From contig NZ_KE386908.1 of the NCBI RefSeq assembly GCF_000429485.1, forward strand, positions 1 through 64,000: a stretch of 64,000 bases of DNA. Direction: 5' to 3'. This DNA comes from Aliagarivorans marinus DSM 23064. Its GTDB lineage: Bacteria; Pseudomonadota; Gammaproteobacteria; Enterobacterales; Celerinatantimonadaceae. Under the pieces are notes generated by a model that was not told the DNA's origin, ran no database searches, and worked only from the letters and a program-made list of their open reading frames with translations. Every line of letters starts with the position of its first letter. Position 1 is the stretch's first letter. A program made the position numbers and the translations under genes. This document shows positions 34,139 to 42,796 of this stretch, one piece after another.

Positions 34139-35301
34139 ACGCTTCGTTCCTTCAAGTATTCAGCTGGTACGCCAACACTGACCGCAAACAGCTTACGATC
34201 GCCGTTGGGGCGGTAGATGCTATCCTTAGCGTCTTGTTTGATTGAGTCCGCTGTTTTTGCCTTCTTCCAGCGAATGATCTGACCTTGGGCGCTTTGGGCG
34301 CTAGGGTTGACCTTGGCAACACCAACTGGCTCGACAAAACCAGCGCTGTACTCAAATACCACCATGGTTTCGTTTGGTAGGATCCCAGCATTCTGGCCGC
34401 GATCCAGGCTGATTCGGTCGTCTTTGATACCCAGTACTTGGGCTGTTGCGGGCATCTCGGTCAACAGGCGCGACAGCATGATGTCAAAGCTGCGAGAGGC
34501 CATTTCGTTGAGTACCGAACCTACATCTGCTTCGCTGGTGTAATTGAAGCCTCGATAGTAGTTGCCGTTGGCAATGACAGTGGTGAAGTCACCTTTGTCA
34601 CGAACGTCAAAGTTGGAGACCCGGATCTTGCCCACGTTGGGGTAGCTCAAGCGCTCAGAAGTGTAGGGGTCGATAATCCCTGCAGTTAAATCCAGCGAGG
34701 TTTGGAACAGCGACTGTTTGGAGCCAAACAGCATGTCACCGGTTTTGATGACATCCACCTTCATCACGTAGTCGGTGCTCACGGCCGACTTGGTCGACAG
34801 TTTGTTGGCAACGGAGTCTGCGCCTTCTTGTTCCATGATGACCTTCAGCATCTCAGAGATACTGCTGGTATCACTCGCCAGAATACGGAAGCGGTTTACC
34901 CCGGCAAACTGAGTTTCCAGTACGTTGTTCAATGCTTGCGAGTTGAAGCTGCCAATGCTGTTATGCATTTGCTCAAACACTTTGCTAGAGGATTGTACTT
35001 GGTCACTTAAGCTGGTGTTTACATCGCCAAAGAAGATGCGAATGGTCTTCTTTGCCAGTGGGCAGCGCGAGTCAGTTTCGATGCTTTCATAGCTACAGAA
35101 CTGCAAACCCTGGGTGTTAAAGTAGGCTGGGACTTCGATATCTTTGTCTTCGAAGTTGTAAGCGGACTTGCCCACGATAACCTTTGAGTCGGCGCCGCTG
35201 CTGGATTTCAGCTCGGTAGTTTGACTCGGCTGTGGGGTACTTTGACACGCTGCCAAACTTAAGGCTGCGGCTGTAAGGCCAAATAGTTTGGTTAGCTTCA
35301 T
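34120..35301 (-). CDS. CsgG/FlgO-like lipoprotein (operon gene 3)
   Basis: 393 aa. Lipobox LAAC with Cys19 and Gln at +2, pointing to outer-membrane sorting. The middle part (about 80-285) has the CsgG/FlgO-like layout: NVLETQFAGVNRFRILASD, then TDYVMKVDVIKTGD, and a helix ending FDIMLSRLLTEMP. The C-terminal domain (about 290-355, VLGIKDDRISLDRGQNAGI then VGVAKV) resembles the small beta domain found at the end of FlgT and many CsgG relatives. It may form an outer-membrane ring or pore. A 1-base TAATG overlap joins it to the gene upstream. Confidence 0.68.
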   Translation of the reverse strand: MKLTKLFGLTAAALSLAACQSTPQPSQTTELKSSSGADSKVIVGKSAYNFEDKDIEVPAYFNTQGLQFCSYESIETDSRCPLAKKTIRIFFGDVNTSLSDQVQSSSKVFEQMHNSIGSFNSQALNNVLETQFAGVNRFRILASDTSSISEMLKVIMEQEGADSVANKLSTKSAVSTDYVMKVDVIKTGDMLFGSKQSLFQTSLDLTAGIIDPYTSERLSYPNVGKIRVSNFDVRDKGDFTTVIANGNYYRGFNYTSEADVGSVLNEMASRSFDIMLSRLLTEMPATAQVLGIKDDRISLDRGQNAGILPNETMVVFEYSAGFVEPVGVAKVNPSAQSAQGQIIRWKKAKTADSIKQDAKDSIYRPNGDRKLFAVSVGVPAEYLKERSVWDDRG

Positions 35302-35987
35302 TACTGGCTAACCCCCGCGATATGTTGGTCCAGCTCTTTTAGCTGGTCGATGGTTGCTTTGTCGCTGGCAATCAGGGTATTGGCATCAGTGATGAGCTCT
35401 TTGCGGAAGTTCATATCATCCCAGGCTTGCATTAGTGGCGATTTTTCGTCATCAGATTTGAACAAAGACGTGACGGTACCTATGCCGGTTTCAACAGCAA
35501 GGTCAGTAGCGTTGTTTGCAGCGACAATCCCCAGCTCGGCAACATCTAAGGCAATTTGAGCGGTGAGTTCAATGTTGGCCTGAAAAATATGATCGCCAGC
35601 AGCTTGATAGGCTGCCACTTTGGGGCCGATGTGCTCTTCTTCCGGTTTATCTTGGTCAAACTCGGCAATTGCCAAGCGTAGCTCTTCATCGTTGAGCCCC
35701 GCGTTTACGTCCAAAAAGCCCACTACATCAGCATATTCGCTCGCTAGAACGCGGTATTCATCCAGTACTTTACACTGCCGCTCTTGGGTTGACTTAAACA
35801 TGTTGGATACTTTGTCGATGGCGTAGGAGACATGGGCTAAGTGACCATCGATTTCGTCACAGCGTTCTACCAGTTGTAGTTTGGTTGTTTCCCGATCCAA
35901 GTTTGCCTGTTCCTCGGTTGAGGTAGAAGCGCAGCCAAAGGCAAAAGCGGAGGCTAACACAGCAATTGCCAATTTATTCTTGGTCAT
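35301..35987 (-). CDS. Helical lipoprotein, unknown function (operon gene 2)
   Basis: 228 aa. Lipobox FAFGC with Cys19. The mature part is acidic, mostly helical and likely coiled-coil (LDRETTKLQLVERCDEIDGH; LITDANTLIASDKATIDQL). The start was set at ATG 35987, with AAGGA 13-9 bases upstream; an in-frame TTG 18 bases earlier lacks such a site. It overlaps gene 1 of the operon by 14 bp. I do not recognise the family; position suggests a partner of the CsgG/FlgO-like lipoprotein. Confidence 0.65.
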   Translation of the reverse strand: MTKNKLAIAVLASAFAFGCASTSTEEQANLDRETTKLQLVERCDEIDGHLAHVSYAIDKVSNMFKSTQERQCKVLDEYRVLASEYADVVGFLDVNAGLNDEELRLAIAEFDQDKPEEEHIGPKVAAYQAAGDHIFQANIELTAQIALDVAELGIVAANNATDLAVETGIGTVTSLFKSDDEKSPLMQAWDDMNFRKELITDANTLIASDKATIDQLKELDQHIAGVSQ

Positions 35988-36885
35988 ATTGATAGTCCTT
36001 TTCAATTAGATCCCTGATGAGCAGGTTGATAGTGCTTTGTTCTGCGGTTGATACCGCTTCTTGATAACTTATCGGAGACCTTCCAACACCTGAGTAGTCC
36101 TTAGTAAATACAGGTGTGGTAAGCGCCGATGAGCTAAATACTTTTACTGTAACGATCGATTTGGCTACATATTTAGAGCCAGATTTACCTCTGCTTTCAC
36201 GACTGCTGAAATGAATGAAGTAATCTGCCGGGTTTCCTGAGTTAATGCTTGACTGGAATGCTGACGATGCCTTTGATGAGATCGGTTTGCTATCATGTGA
36301 AATATTAAATCTCACGCTTCTCACTAGTTCTGCTATTTCGATCTCCAATAATCGGTTTGTTTTCGATAATTCCAGCGGATTGTTCTGCAAGACTTTGAGC
36401 AAGGAGATGCTGATATCACTTCGTTCTAGTTTTTTTTGAGCGTGTTGCAGGTTGGAGATATCTAGCCATGTGAGCCTCGTGTCACGCAGGCTGGTTAGCA
36501 AGGTCTTTGCTTGTTGCTGTTCCTTCTCTACTAGATCTTCTAAATAGCTGATCCAAATGCTTTTAGATAAAGCGTACTCGATGATGCAGCTCTCAGAGTT
36601 TTGGCAGGATACCGAGCGCTCTTCGAGATGAGGGATGGGGATTTTTCTAGATTGAGAATAACCGCTTTGCTCGAAGCTTCGCTGACTGCTCCCATCTTTG
36701 GAGCTAAGATGAGAGCGGGTCGTGACAGAAACTTCTGACAAATACTGGGAAGCTAGCTGTGACTTGGCATCTAGTAATGCGTCTTGCTTTGTTGCACCGT
36801 AACCAGTAAGCGTTATAAGGTCGTTTTCATTAGCCTTCGCCACCAAAGTTGTGAGCGAAATTAAAATGATTATTACAAACTTCAT
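35974..36885 (-). CDS. LPP20-like exported protein (operon gene 1)
   Basis: 303 aa with a signal peptide (FVIIILISLTTLVAKA) and no lipobox. An LPP20-like domain covers about 25-115 (LTGYGATKQDALLDAKSQLA, then SCIIEYALSKSIW). Next come a long helix and a C-terminal alpha/beta region (DYFIHFSSRESRGKSG, SIVTVKVFSSSAL) with conserved AVSTAEQSTINLLI. AT-rich relative to later operon genes. First gene of the operon; a TTAACA-N17-TAATAC promoter is proposed 24 bp before its start. Confidence 0.65.
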   Translation of the reverse strand: MKFVIIILISLTTLVAKANENDLITLTGYGATKQDALLDAKSQLASQYLSEVSVTTRSHLSSKDGSSQRSFEQSGYSQSRKIPIPHLEERSVSCQNSESCIIEYALSKSIWISYLEDLVEKEQQQAKTLLTSLRDTRLTWLDISNLQHAQKKLERSDISISLLKVLQNNPLELSKTNRLLEIEIAELVRSVRFNISHDSKPISSKASSAFQSSINSGNPADYFIHFSSRESRGKSGSKYVAKSIVTVKVFSSSALTTPVFTKDYSGVGRSPISYQEAVSTAEQSTINLLIRDLIEKDYQYDQE

Positions 36886-36908
36886 CCGTGATAGTTTGGT
36901 TATTTAAC

Positions 36909-36937
36909 GTATTAGTTTAATGGCATTCTCCTGTTAA
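36909..36937 (-). promoter_or_regulatory. Probable sigma-70 promoter of the eight-gene operon
   Basis: Minus strand TTAACA (36937-36932), 17-bp spacer, TAATAC (36914-36909). The rest of the 252-bp spacer to the pirin gene (36886-37137) is strongly AT-rich and holds no other feature I can support. Confidence 0.4.
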
Positions 36938-37137
36938 CTTGTTGAGTTAGTCAATGGTTATTTTACCTTTTAATAAAAATATTAAGTCGTATTTTTGTTT
37001 TATTTATCTTTTGTCTATCCGATCGTATAGCTCATTGATAAATGAATACGTTTTCCTTTGATAACTAACTGTTATTATCTTGTTTCCTTTTTATTTGAAT
37101 GCTGTTGTTGTGTAATTGAAACGCTACGATGGCTAAC

Positions 37138-37956
37138 TCAAGTTATCGTGCCATTTTGATAGTCTGCAATCGCCTGATCGATCTCTTGTTGGGTATTCAT
37201 CACAAACGGTCCCCAGTGAACCACCGGTTCGGCAATCGGCTCTCCGGCGAGCAGCAGTAGGCCGGCGTTTTCAAGGTCGAGGTTAATCTCATCCCCTTCA
37301 CCGAAAAACAGCATGTTGCCCCGCGAGTAGCTGACGCCTTCATGGCTTACCTGACCCTGATAGATATACGCCATCGCCTTAAAGCTGGCATTTACCGGCA
37401 ATGCGAGTGCGCCCTCGCCGTGAATATTGGCTAGCAGCATCGATACGGCTGGGTTCTCCAATGGCCCTTGTTGCCCGGCGAGTGAGCCAGCAATCAGCTT
37501 GGCTTGTAGGTTCTCACTTAGCGCGATATTGGGAATCGTTTCGGGCTGGAAGTCTCGGTAGTCTGCCGCTTGCATCTTCTTCGCTGCCGGCAGATTGATC
37601 CACAGCTGAAAGCCATGCATTGCGCCGTCGGTGGCGATGGGCAGCTCCGAGTGGATGATCCCACGTCCGGCACTCATCCATTGGGCGCCGCCGTCGCGCA
37701 GCTCACCAACGTTACCGAGGTGATCCTGATGGCGGAAGTGGCCATGCAGCATATAGGTGAGGGTTTCGATGCCGCGGTGAGGGTGCGGAGGAAAGCCGCC
37801 TATGTAGTCTTTTGATTCGTCGGCTTTCAGTTCATCAAGCATCAAGAATGGGTCCATAAGATGCTGATGAAAACCGGCGATGCGTTGGATCTTAACGCCA
37901 TCACCATCACGAGTGGCGTGGGATGCCTTGCTGGAAACAATCGGGCGAACAGTCAT
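37138..37956 (-). CDS. Pirin family protein (bicupin, YhhW-like)
   Basis: 272 aa bicupin. The N-terminal cupin carries the metal-ligand pattern FPPHPHRGIETLTYML, HFRHQDHLGN and AGRGIIHSE (His, His, His, Glu). The C-terminal pirin domain contains VNASFKAMAYIYQG. Such proteins bind Fe(II) or Ni and several have quercetin 2,3-dioxygenase activity. Monocistronic. The 295-bp spacer before the next gene (37957-38251) shows no supported element. Confidence 0.88.
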   Translation of the reverse strand: MTVRPIVSSKASHATRDGDGVKIQRIAGFHQHLMDPFLMLDELKADESKDYIGGFPPHPHRGIETLTYMLHGHFRHQDHLGNVGELRDGGAQWMSAGRGIIHSELPIATDGAMHGFQLWINLPAAKKMQAADYRDFQPETIPNIALSENLQAKLIAGSLAGQQGPLENPAVSMLLANIHGEGALALPVNASFKAMAYIYQGQVSHEGVSYSRGNMLFFGEGDEINLDLENAGLLLLAGEPIAEPVVHWGPFVMNTQQEIDQAIADYQNGTIT

Positions 37957-38251
37957 GGTGATTCTCCTTTTTAGTTAATCGCTAAGCTCTGTTGATGATT
38001 AAGAGCGTCGATGCTGTAAGGCTAGACTTAGTAAAATCGAAAGAAAATCGCATTAATTAGCCAAAAGAGTTCGTAAAAATAGAATTGTGTAAACAGTGAG
38101 CTGTCGCCGAGTTCTGCCGCTTGCGCTTGTCGGTGGCTTTAGTCATCTACCCGCACCTGCTAAGCTGTTGTCTTATATGGATATCTTTTCAAGTTGCTGG
38201 GTGTGGTAGAGATGCATAACGGGTGGCTTTTCGAAGTTGGGAGCGGCGTAA

Positions 38252-38659
38252 GTGATTGAGATGGTCACCACCATTTCGCTGTGGGAGCTCGGAAAACATG
38301 CGATCTCGTGGGTCAACAATCTGCGGCGAGCCAAGCTTGCGCGGCGCCAGCAGTCCTTAAACGCCTTGCGCCAAGTGGTGGTAGCAGCGCAGAAAACTCA
38401 AATCTACCTGCAGCATCTAGATCAGCATGGTGACGATTTGATGGAGCAGCAACTGGCCTTGGCTGAGCAGTGGACCGCACTTAGCTTCGAGTTGGATGAT
38501 CTTGGCCTGGGCAAGCTGGCTAGCCGCTGTCGGATGCGTGGTAGCGAGTGGGCCAGCTTTGCTGATGCGCCCGCTGAACAAACGGAAAAACTCACCATGG
38601 GCTTGGCGCGTTTACGGCGCGATGCTCTGGAGATACTGGATCAACTCAACGACGAATAG
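38252..38659 (+). CDS. Small helical protein, unknown function
   Basis: 135 aa, predicted all-helical, Leu/Ala/Gln/Arg-rich, with no signal peptide or membrane segment. The start is GTG 38252 with GGGAG seven bases upstream, or ATG 38261. I do not recognise a family. A palindromic element begins 9 bp after its stop, followed by the methyltransferase gene. Confidence 0.6.
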   Translation: MIEMVTTISLWELGKHAISWVNNLRRAKLARRQQSLNALRQVVVAAQKTQIYLQHLDQHGDDLMEQQLALAEQWTALSFELDDLGLGKLASRCRMRGSEWASFADAPAEQTEKLTMGLARLRRDALEILDQLNDE

Positions 38660-38667
38660 CATTGACT

Positions 38668-38827
38668 ATACCAATCCGAATAAGTAGATGTTCAGATGTT
38701 GCGCAGGGAAAATCTTTGAGGACAAGGAAGGGCTTGCCGTAACTAGTGGGCTAATTACAAAAGCGCTGACGCTGTCAGCAAAGATTTTAACCAGCAAAGA
38801 TGACCAGATACTTGTTCTGATTGGTAT
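38668..38827. repeat. MITE-like imperfect palindromic element, 160 bp
   Basis: Terminal inverted repeats ATACCAATCCGAATAAGTA (left) and the complement of TACTTGTTCTGATTGGTAT (right) match at 17 of 19 positions. The halves remain complementary further inward (AAAATCTTTG at about 38708 against CAAAGATTTT at about 38780), so the whole element can fold into one long hairpin. No coding content. It ends 14 bp before the methyltransferase start, so it sits in that gene's promoter/leader region. Confidence 0.8.
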
Positions 38828-38841
38828 TACAGGAGTGAGCA

Positions 38842-39513
38842 ATGAGCACTGCGCAAGAGATACTCGGTGAAGCCCTGCAGGCCTTTTATCTGGGCGATAA
38901 GCAAGCGTGTATTGATGTTCATACCCAAGGACAAGCCACAGAGTCGTTGCCGGTATCGCTGTTTTTTCGTGATGCTGAACACTATCCAATAGACGAAGTC
39001 GCGCTCACCCTGTGCCGTGGCAGGGTGTTGGATGTGGGGGCCGGGGTAGGCTTGCACGCTCTGCACCTGCAACGCCAAGGCTTGGAGGTTAGTGCGCTGG
39101 ATGCCTCTGGCGCGGCCTGCGCCATTATGCGCTTGCGCGGAGTAAACTCGATTATCCGCGGCGATATCTTCAAGCAGTCCCTGCCGCACAATTTCGATAC
39201 CTGGCTGATGCTGGGCCGCAGCGTCGGTCTGGCAGGCTCCTTGGTGGGGCTACAGCGGCTGCTGCAGCTGGCCTATATCAACCTCAATGAGAATGGCTTG
39301 GTAGTGCTGAACTCCTATCTGGGGCCGGAGCGCCAGCCGCAGATCCGTCAGATGAGCTTTGAGTATGGCGGCCAGTGCAGCGAGCCGGTGCCGTGGTTGG
39401 ATGTGGACTATAGCACCTTGGCCGAGCTGGCCGATCAGCAGGGCTTTGAGTGCGATGTACTGCGCACCGAAGATGATGGTAACTATTTGGCTGTGCTTAA
39501 TAAACTCACCTAA
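38842..39513 (+). CDS. Class I SAM-dependent methyltransferase
   Basis: 223 aa. Motif I RVLDVGAGVGLHALHL binds S-adenosylmethionine; motif II is EVSALDASGAAC; motif IV is NFDTWLMLGRSVGLAG. The substrate is unknown. AGGAGTG lies just before ATG 38842, immediately outside the right end of the palindromic element, so transcription must start in or beyond that element. Confidence 0.85.
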   Translation: MSTAQEILGEALQAFYLGDKQACIDVHTQGQATESLPVSLFFRDAEHYPIDEVALTLCRGRVLDVGAGVGLHALHLQRQGLEVSALDASGAACAIMRLRGVNSIIRGDIFKQSLPHNFDTWLMLGRSVGLAGSLVGLQRLLQLAYINLNENGLVVLNSYLGPERQPQIRQMSFEYGGQCSEPVPWLDVDYSTLAELADQQGFECDVLRTEDDGNYLAVLNKLT

Positions 39514-39555
39514 ATCTGCCTATCACTTACACAGCAAGAACGCCGTGAGGAAGCT

Positions 39556-39575
39556 AAGGGAGGGAGGCCTCCCTT
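39556..39575. terminator. Hairpin between methyltransferase and cytochrome b genes
   Basis: AAGGGAGG-GAGG-CCTCCCTT: 8-bp perfect stem in the spacer of two convergent genes. Neither side has a clear T-tract, so the terminator role is probable, not certain. Confidence 0.6.
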
Positions 39576-39583
39576 GAATGACG

Positions 39584-40138
39584 CTAACGCCCGAGCATCC
39601 GCTTCAAGGTACGATCTTTATCGATGACATGATGCTTGAGCGCACCGGCCACATGCAGTACTAAGCTCACCAGCAATACCTTGGCGGCGATACCATGTAC
39701 GCTGTGGAACAGTTCGGCCAGCTCCTTGTTGATGGGCATATTGCGCTGCGGGTTGTCGGGCATTGGGTTGTGGGGGAACAGCTCAAGGCCAAACAACTGC
39801 AAGCCGTGCCCTCCCATCGCCGACATCAGCATGCCCGAGAGTGGCATCAATAGGGTAGAGATAATCAGCAACCAGTGAACCAGCTTAGACAGTGCGCGTT
39901 CCCACTGCTGGTGGCTGGGGAGCGCGCTGGGCCAACCGTTCTTTATCCGCCAGCCGACCCGGACCACGGCAAACAGCACCACCAAGATGCCGAAGGACTT
40001 ATGCCAGCTATAGAGTGGATAGACCTTATTGGTGGCCATATACCAGCCGACACCCCAAAGGGCGATAATCGTTAAGGCGATCAGCCAATGTAGACCGCGG
40101 GTGGTGTGGCTAAGTTTGTCGCTACTGTCCAATTCCAT
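39584..40138 (-). CDS. Cytochrome b561 (CybB) family diheme membrane protein
   Basis: 184 aa, four transmembrane helices. Candidate heme ligands are His17 (RGLHWLI), His46 (YSWHKSFG), and histidines in FHSVHG and VLHVAGALKHH, as in CybB-type superoxide:ubiquinone oxidoreductases and Ni-Fe-hydrogenase b-type relatives. It moves electrons between quinol and a periplasmic or external partner. AGGAGAG lies eight bases before the ATG. Monocistronic. Confidence 0.85.
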   Translation of the reverse strand: MELDSSDKLSHTTRGLHWLIALTIIALWGVGWYMATNKVYPLYSWHKSFGILVVLFAVVRVGWRIKNGWPSALPSHQQWERALSKLVHWLLIISTLLMPLSGMLMSAMGGHGLQLFGLELFPHNPMPDNPQRNMPINKELAELFHSVHGIAAKVLLVSLVLHVAGALKHHVIDKDRTLKRMLGR

Positions 40139-40310
40139 TTGCTAACTCTCCTGCATTGAAGCACTTTAAATGCTGTATTAGTTATTGTTGGCCCATTGTA
40201 AGGCCTATCGAGTTAGTGTAACGATTTGGCACTAAGGTTTTATTAACACTGATAACAGATTAACGATTTTGTTGGTGCTGTGACGACAGCGAACAAGAGG
40301 GAGAATAAGG

Positions 40311-40541
40311 ATGTTTCCAGCCACTTGGCTAAGGTTGATATCACCGTTACTAACGTCATTGCTGATGGTGACGCTGATGACTGGAGTAGTAACCTGGGTG
40401 AATACCGGGTTAGATAGCGATTTTGTCGCGCGTTGGGCTCAGGCCTATCTGGTTGCCTGGCCGATCGCCTTCAGCTTTATGCTGCTGTTTGGCAAGCCGA
40501 TCCATCGAATGGCTGAGCGACTATGTTCGCGTACGCGGTGA
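40311..40541 (+). CDS. DUF2798 small membrane protein
   Basis: 76 aa with two transmembrane helices (LISPLLTSLLMVTLMTGVVTW; WAQAYLVAWPIAFSFMLLF) and the basic end PIHRMAERL, matching DUF2798. Function unknown. Independent gene; the following 166-bp spacer holds a short GTAGTAGTCCACTACTAC-like hairpin of unclear role. Confidence 0.75.
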   Translation: MFPATWLRLISPLLTSLLMVTLMTGVVTWVNTGLDSDFVARWAQAYLVAWPIAFSFMLLFGKPIHRMAERLCSRTR

Positions 40542-40707
40542 TCGGGCTCACAACTTGGTAAACTGGAGCGTAAGCATCTTCTGTAAAATCAAATAGATAC
40601 CCTTGAGCTGTGTAGCCAGTCTTCGATGTAGTAGTCCACTACTACCGACCCCGTAACCGGGAGGTTTACAGTGAGTGTGATGTTACGCACTTGTTAAGGA
40701 GAACCTA

Positions 40708-41268
40708 ATGGCTAAGGTACTGATCATTGCAGGCGACTTTGTTGAAGACTATGAGTTGATGGTGCCGTTTCAGGCGCTACAAGCGATGGGGCACGAGGTA
40801 TCCGCAGTATGCCCTGACAAGCAAGCCGGCGAGCAGATCCGCACGGCAATCCACGATTTTGAGGGCGACCAAACCTACACCGAAAAGCCCGGCCATAACT
40901 TCACCTTGAATGCCGGCTTTGCCGATATTCAAGTAGCGGAGTTTGATGCGCTGCTAATCCCCGGCGGCCGTGCGCCGGAGTATCTGCGGCTAAACGCCGA
41001 GGTGCTGGAGTGGTTGCAGTACTTTGCTAAGGCCGATAAGCCCATCGCCGCTATCTGCCATGGCGCGCAGTTGCTAACTGCTGCAGGGTTGGTGGAAGGT
41101 AAGCGCGTATCCGCCTATCCCGCCTGCGCCCCAGAGGTGACTGCCGCAGGGGGCGACTACGCAGACATTGCCATCGACCAAGCGGTCACCGATGGCAAGT
41201 TAGTCACCGCGCCGGCCTGGCCGGCTCATCCAGCCTGGTTGGCCCAGTTTAATCAGCTGCTCGACTAA
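40708..41268 (+). CDS. DJ-1/PfpI family protein
   Basis: 186 aa alpha/beta protein. Nucleophile elbow [10 protein letters not shown] with the conserved Cys followed by His; the Glu near the N-terminus lies in DFVEDYELM and the GGRAPEYLR segment fits the family. Members act as glyoxalase/deglycase, chaperone or peptidase; family rules alone cannot say which. AAGGAGAACCTA precedes the ATG. Confidence 0.9.
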   Translation: MAKVLIIAGDFVEDYELMVPFQALQAMGHEVSAVCPDKQAGEQIRTAIHDFEGDQTYTEKPGHNFTLNAGFADIQVAEFDALLIPGGRAPEYLRLNAEVLEWLQYFAKADKPIAAICHGAQLLTAAGLVEGKRVSAYPACAPEVTAAGGDYADIAIDQAVTDGKLVTAPAWPAHPAWLAQFNQLLD

Positions 41269-41338
41269 AGTTGTAGGGTACTTAACAGGACTTGGCGGCA
41301 TGCTTAGACATCGGTTTGTCGCCAAGTAAGGCTGCGCT

Positions 41339-41662
41339 ATGTGTGAGATCTACTCCGGGACCGAGCCCGAACTATTTGAGCTAAAGAGCCGCTCCATCCG
41401 CGTCGATGGCGTGGTCACCAGTATTCGATTGGAGGCGATCTTTTGGCAGTTACTAGAAGAGATTGCCGAAGATGCCGATCTGAGCTTGGCGGTGTTTATC
41501 ACCCGCATCTACCGTGAGGTATTGGCCAAAGACGGCAAGATGGGCAACTTTAGCTCGCTGCTGCGGGTCGCCTGCACCACCTATCTAAACCAAGGGCGAC
41601 GCTTGCAATTGCGTCCATCGCTGCAAACCCACGGCGACGAAGCACAGCCTTTGCTTAGTTAA
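41339..41662 (+). CDS. Ribbon-helix-helix domain protein (RHH_4-like)
   Basis: 107 aa. SRSIRVDGVVTSIRLEAIFW followed by a helical pair (LLEEIAEDADLSLAVFITRI) matches the RHH_4 domain, a short DNA-binding fold. It may be a small regulator; no target is evident. A weak AAGCC/GGCTT hairpin follows in the 133-bp spacer. Confidence 0.75.
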   Translation: MCEIYSGTEPELFELKSRSIRVDGVVTSIRLEAIFWQLLEEIAEDADLSLAVFITRIYREVLAKDGKMGNFSSLLRVACTTYLNQGRRLQLRPSLQTHGDEAQPLLS

Positions 41663-41795
41663 CCGAACAATTGCCGCGCAAATCCTGAGCAAAAAAAGCG
41701 CAAAGCCGCAGGGCTTAACAGAACCTGGCTTTGTCACTTGCAAGTGGGTCAGGGCGGTTTACTCTGAATGCAGGCTTAGTTTCGGAGATCCCCTT

Positions 41796-42038
41796 ATGCC
41801 CTTCTCTAAAGATGTACTGAACGAACTTAACCTGCTGCTTAAATTCGACGCCAGCAGCCAGCAAACCGGTATCAAGGTGAGCAGCGATGCCGCGCCGGAG
41901 ATGGTTGCTGCCGCCAAAGGCCTGTTCGACAAAGGCCTGTGTACCCGCGATGATGGCGGTTACCTGACCGATCTCGGCAACGAAGTACTCAACCACCTGG
42001 CCCATATCGACAGCGTAATGGCGCCGGTGACCAGTTAG
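41796..42038 (+). CDS. TIGR02647 family small protein
   Basis: 80 aa, helical, with [20 protein letters not shown] and [10 protein letters not shown]; by eye it matches the TIGR02647 family of gammaproteobacteria, whose function is not known. The 3' end overlaps that of sfsA by 4 bp (convergent). Confidence 0.72.
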   Translation: MPFSKDVLNELNLLLKFDASSQQTGIKVSSDAAPEMVAAAKGLFDKGLCTRDDGGYLTDLGNEVLNHLAHIDSVMAPVTS

Positions 42039-42754
42039 CTATCGGCTGAGTCTAGTTTCACTGGCAAGCGCTGCTCGATGCTCAACTCGGGCAGTGCAAA
42101 GCTCGCGGCATAGGCGTAAACCTCAACACCAGCGTCTACCGCTTGAGCCAGTAGCTCGGCGTACTTGGCATCGATATGCGCCGCTGGGCTGACCTGCCGG
42201 ATGCCGCTATGCATCACCGCAAACAGCAAGACTGCTCGGTAGCCTTGATGTTTCATTTGCATCAACTCACGCAGGTGTTTTTGGCCCCGGGTTGACACCG
42301 CATCGGGGAAGAAGCCCGCCCCCTCGCCGAAGCTCTCATCCAATAGCGTGCAGCTTTTTACCTCGATATAGCAGTCGGCCTGCTCGCCCTCACTCAGCAA
42401 GAAATCGATGCGACTGTTTTCCTCGCCATAGCGCACCTCGGCGCGGATCTGCTGATAGCCGCTAAGCTCGCTGATGACACCTTGCTCCAAAGCTTCTCCC
42501 ACTAACTGATTGGCGCGCACGGTGTTCACGCAAATCATATGCTCGCCCTGACTTAGCTCCCAGGTGCCGGGATATTTGCGCTTGGGGTTATCCGAGAGGC
42601 TGTAGTAGACGGTGTTACCTGCCTCGGCGCAGCCGGTCATCGCGCCGGTATTCGGGCAGTGTAGGGTGAACTCTTGGCCTTGCGAGTCGACCACATCGGC
42701 CAAAAAGCGCTTGTAGCGTTTAAGTAAGGTTGCGGTGTGTAGCTCTAGTTGCAT
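42035..42754 (-). CDS. sfsA: SfsA, sugar fermentation stimulation protein homologue
   Basis: 239 aa, the usual family length (E. coli 234 aa). The N-terminal OB-like part begins [12 protein letters not shown], followed by [10 protein letters not shown], and the nuclease-like part holds IDFLLSE and [11 protein letters not shown] with the PD-(D/E)xK-like E-x-K. SfsA is described as a DNA-binding protein affecting maltose metabolism; the biochemical role is uncertain. Gene order sfsA-thpR next to hrpB is as in E. coli. Confidence 0.93.
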   Translation of the reverse strand: MQLELHTATLLKRYKRFLADVVDSQGQEFTLHCPNTGAMTGCAEAGNTVYYSLSDNPKRKYPGTWELSQGEHMICVNTVRANQLVGEALEQGVISELSGYQQIRAEVRYGEENSRIDFLLSEGEQADCYIEVKSCTLLDESFGEGAGFFPDAVSTRGQKHLRELMQMKHQGYRAVLLFAVMHSGIRQVSPAAHIDAKYAELLAQAVDAGVEVYAYAASFALPELSIEQRLPVKLDSADS

Positions 42755-42796
42755 CGTTTGGCATATCGCATCAGTGTTTTTTTGATGGTCAGTAGG

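Noticed and set aside
40620-40645. GTAGTAGTCCACTACTAC hairpin as a riboswitch or operator
   Set aside because: Short imperfect stem, no matching partner site and no recognisable aptamer.
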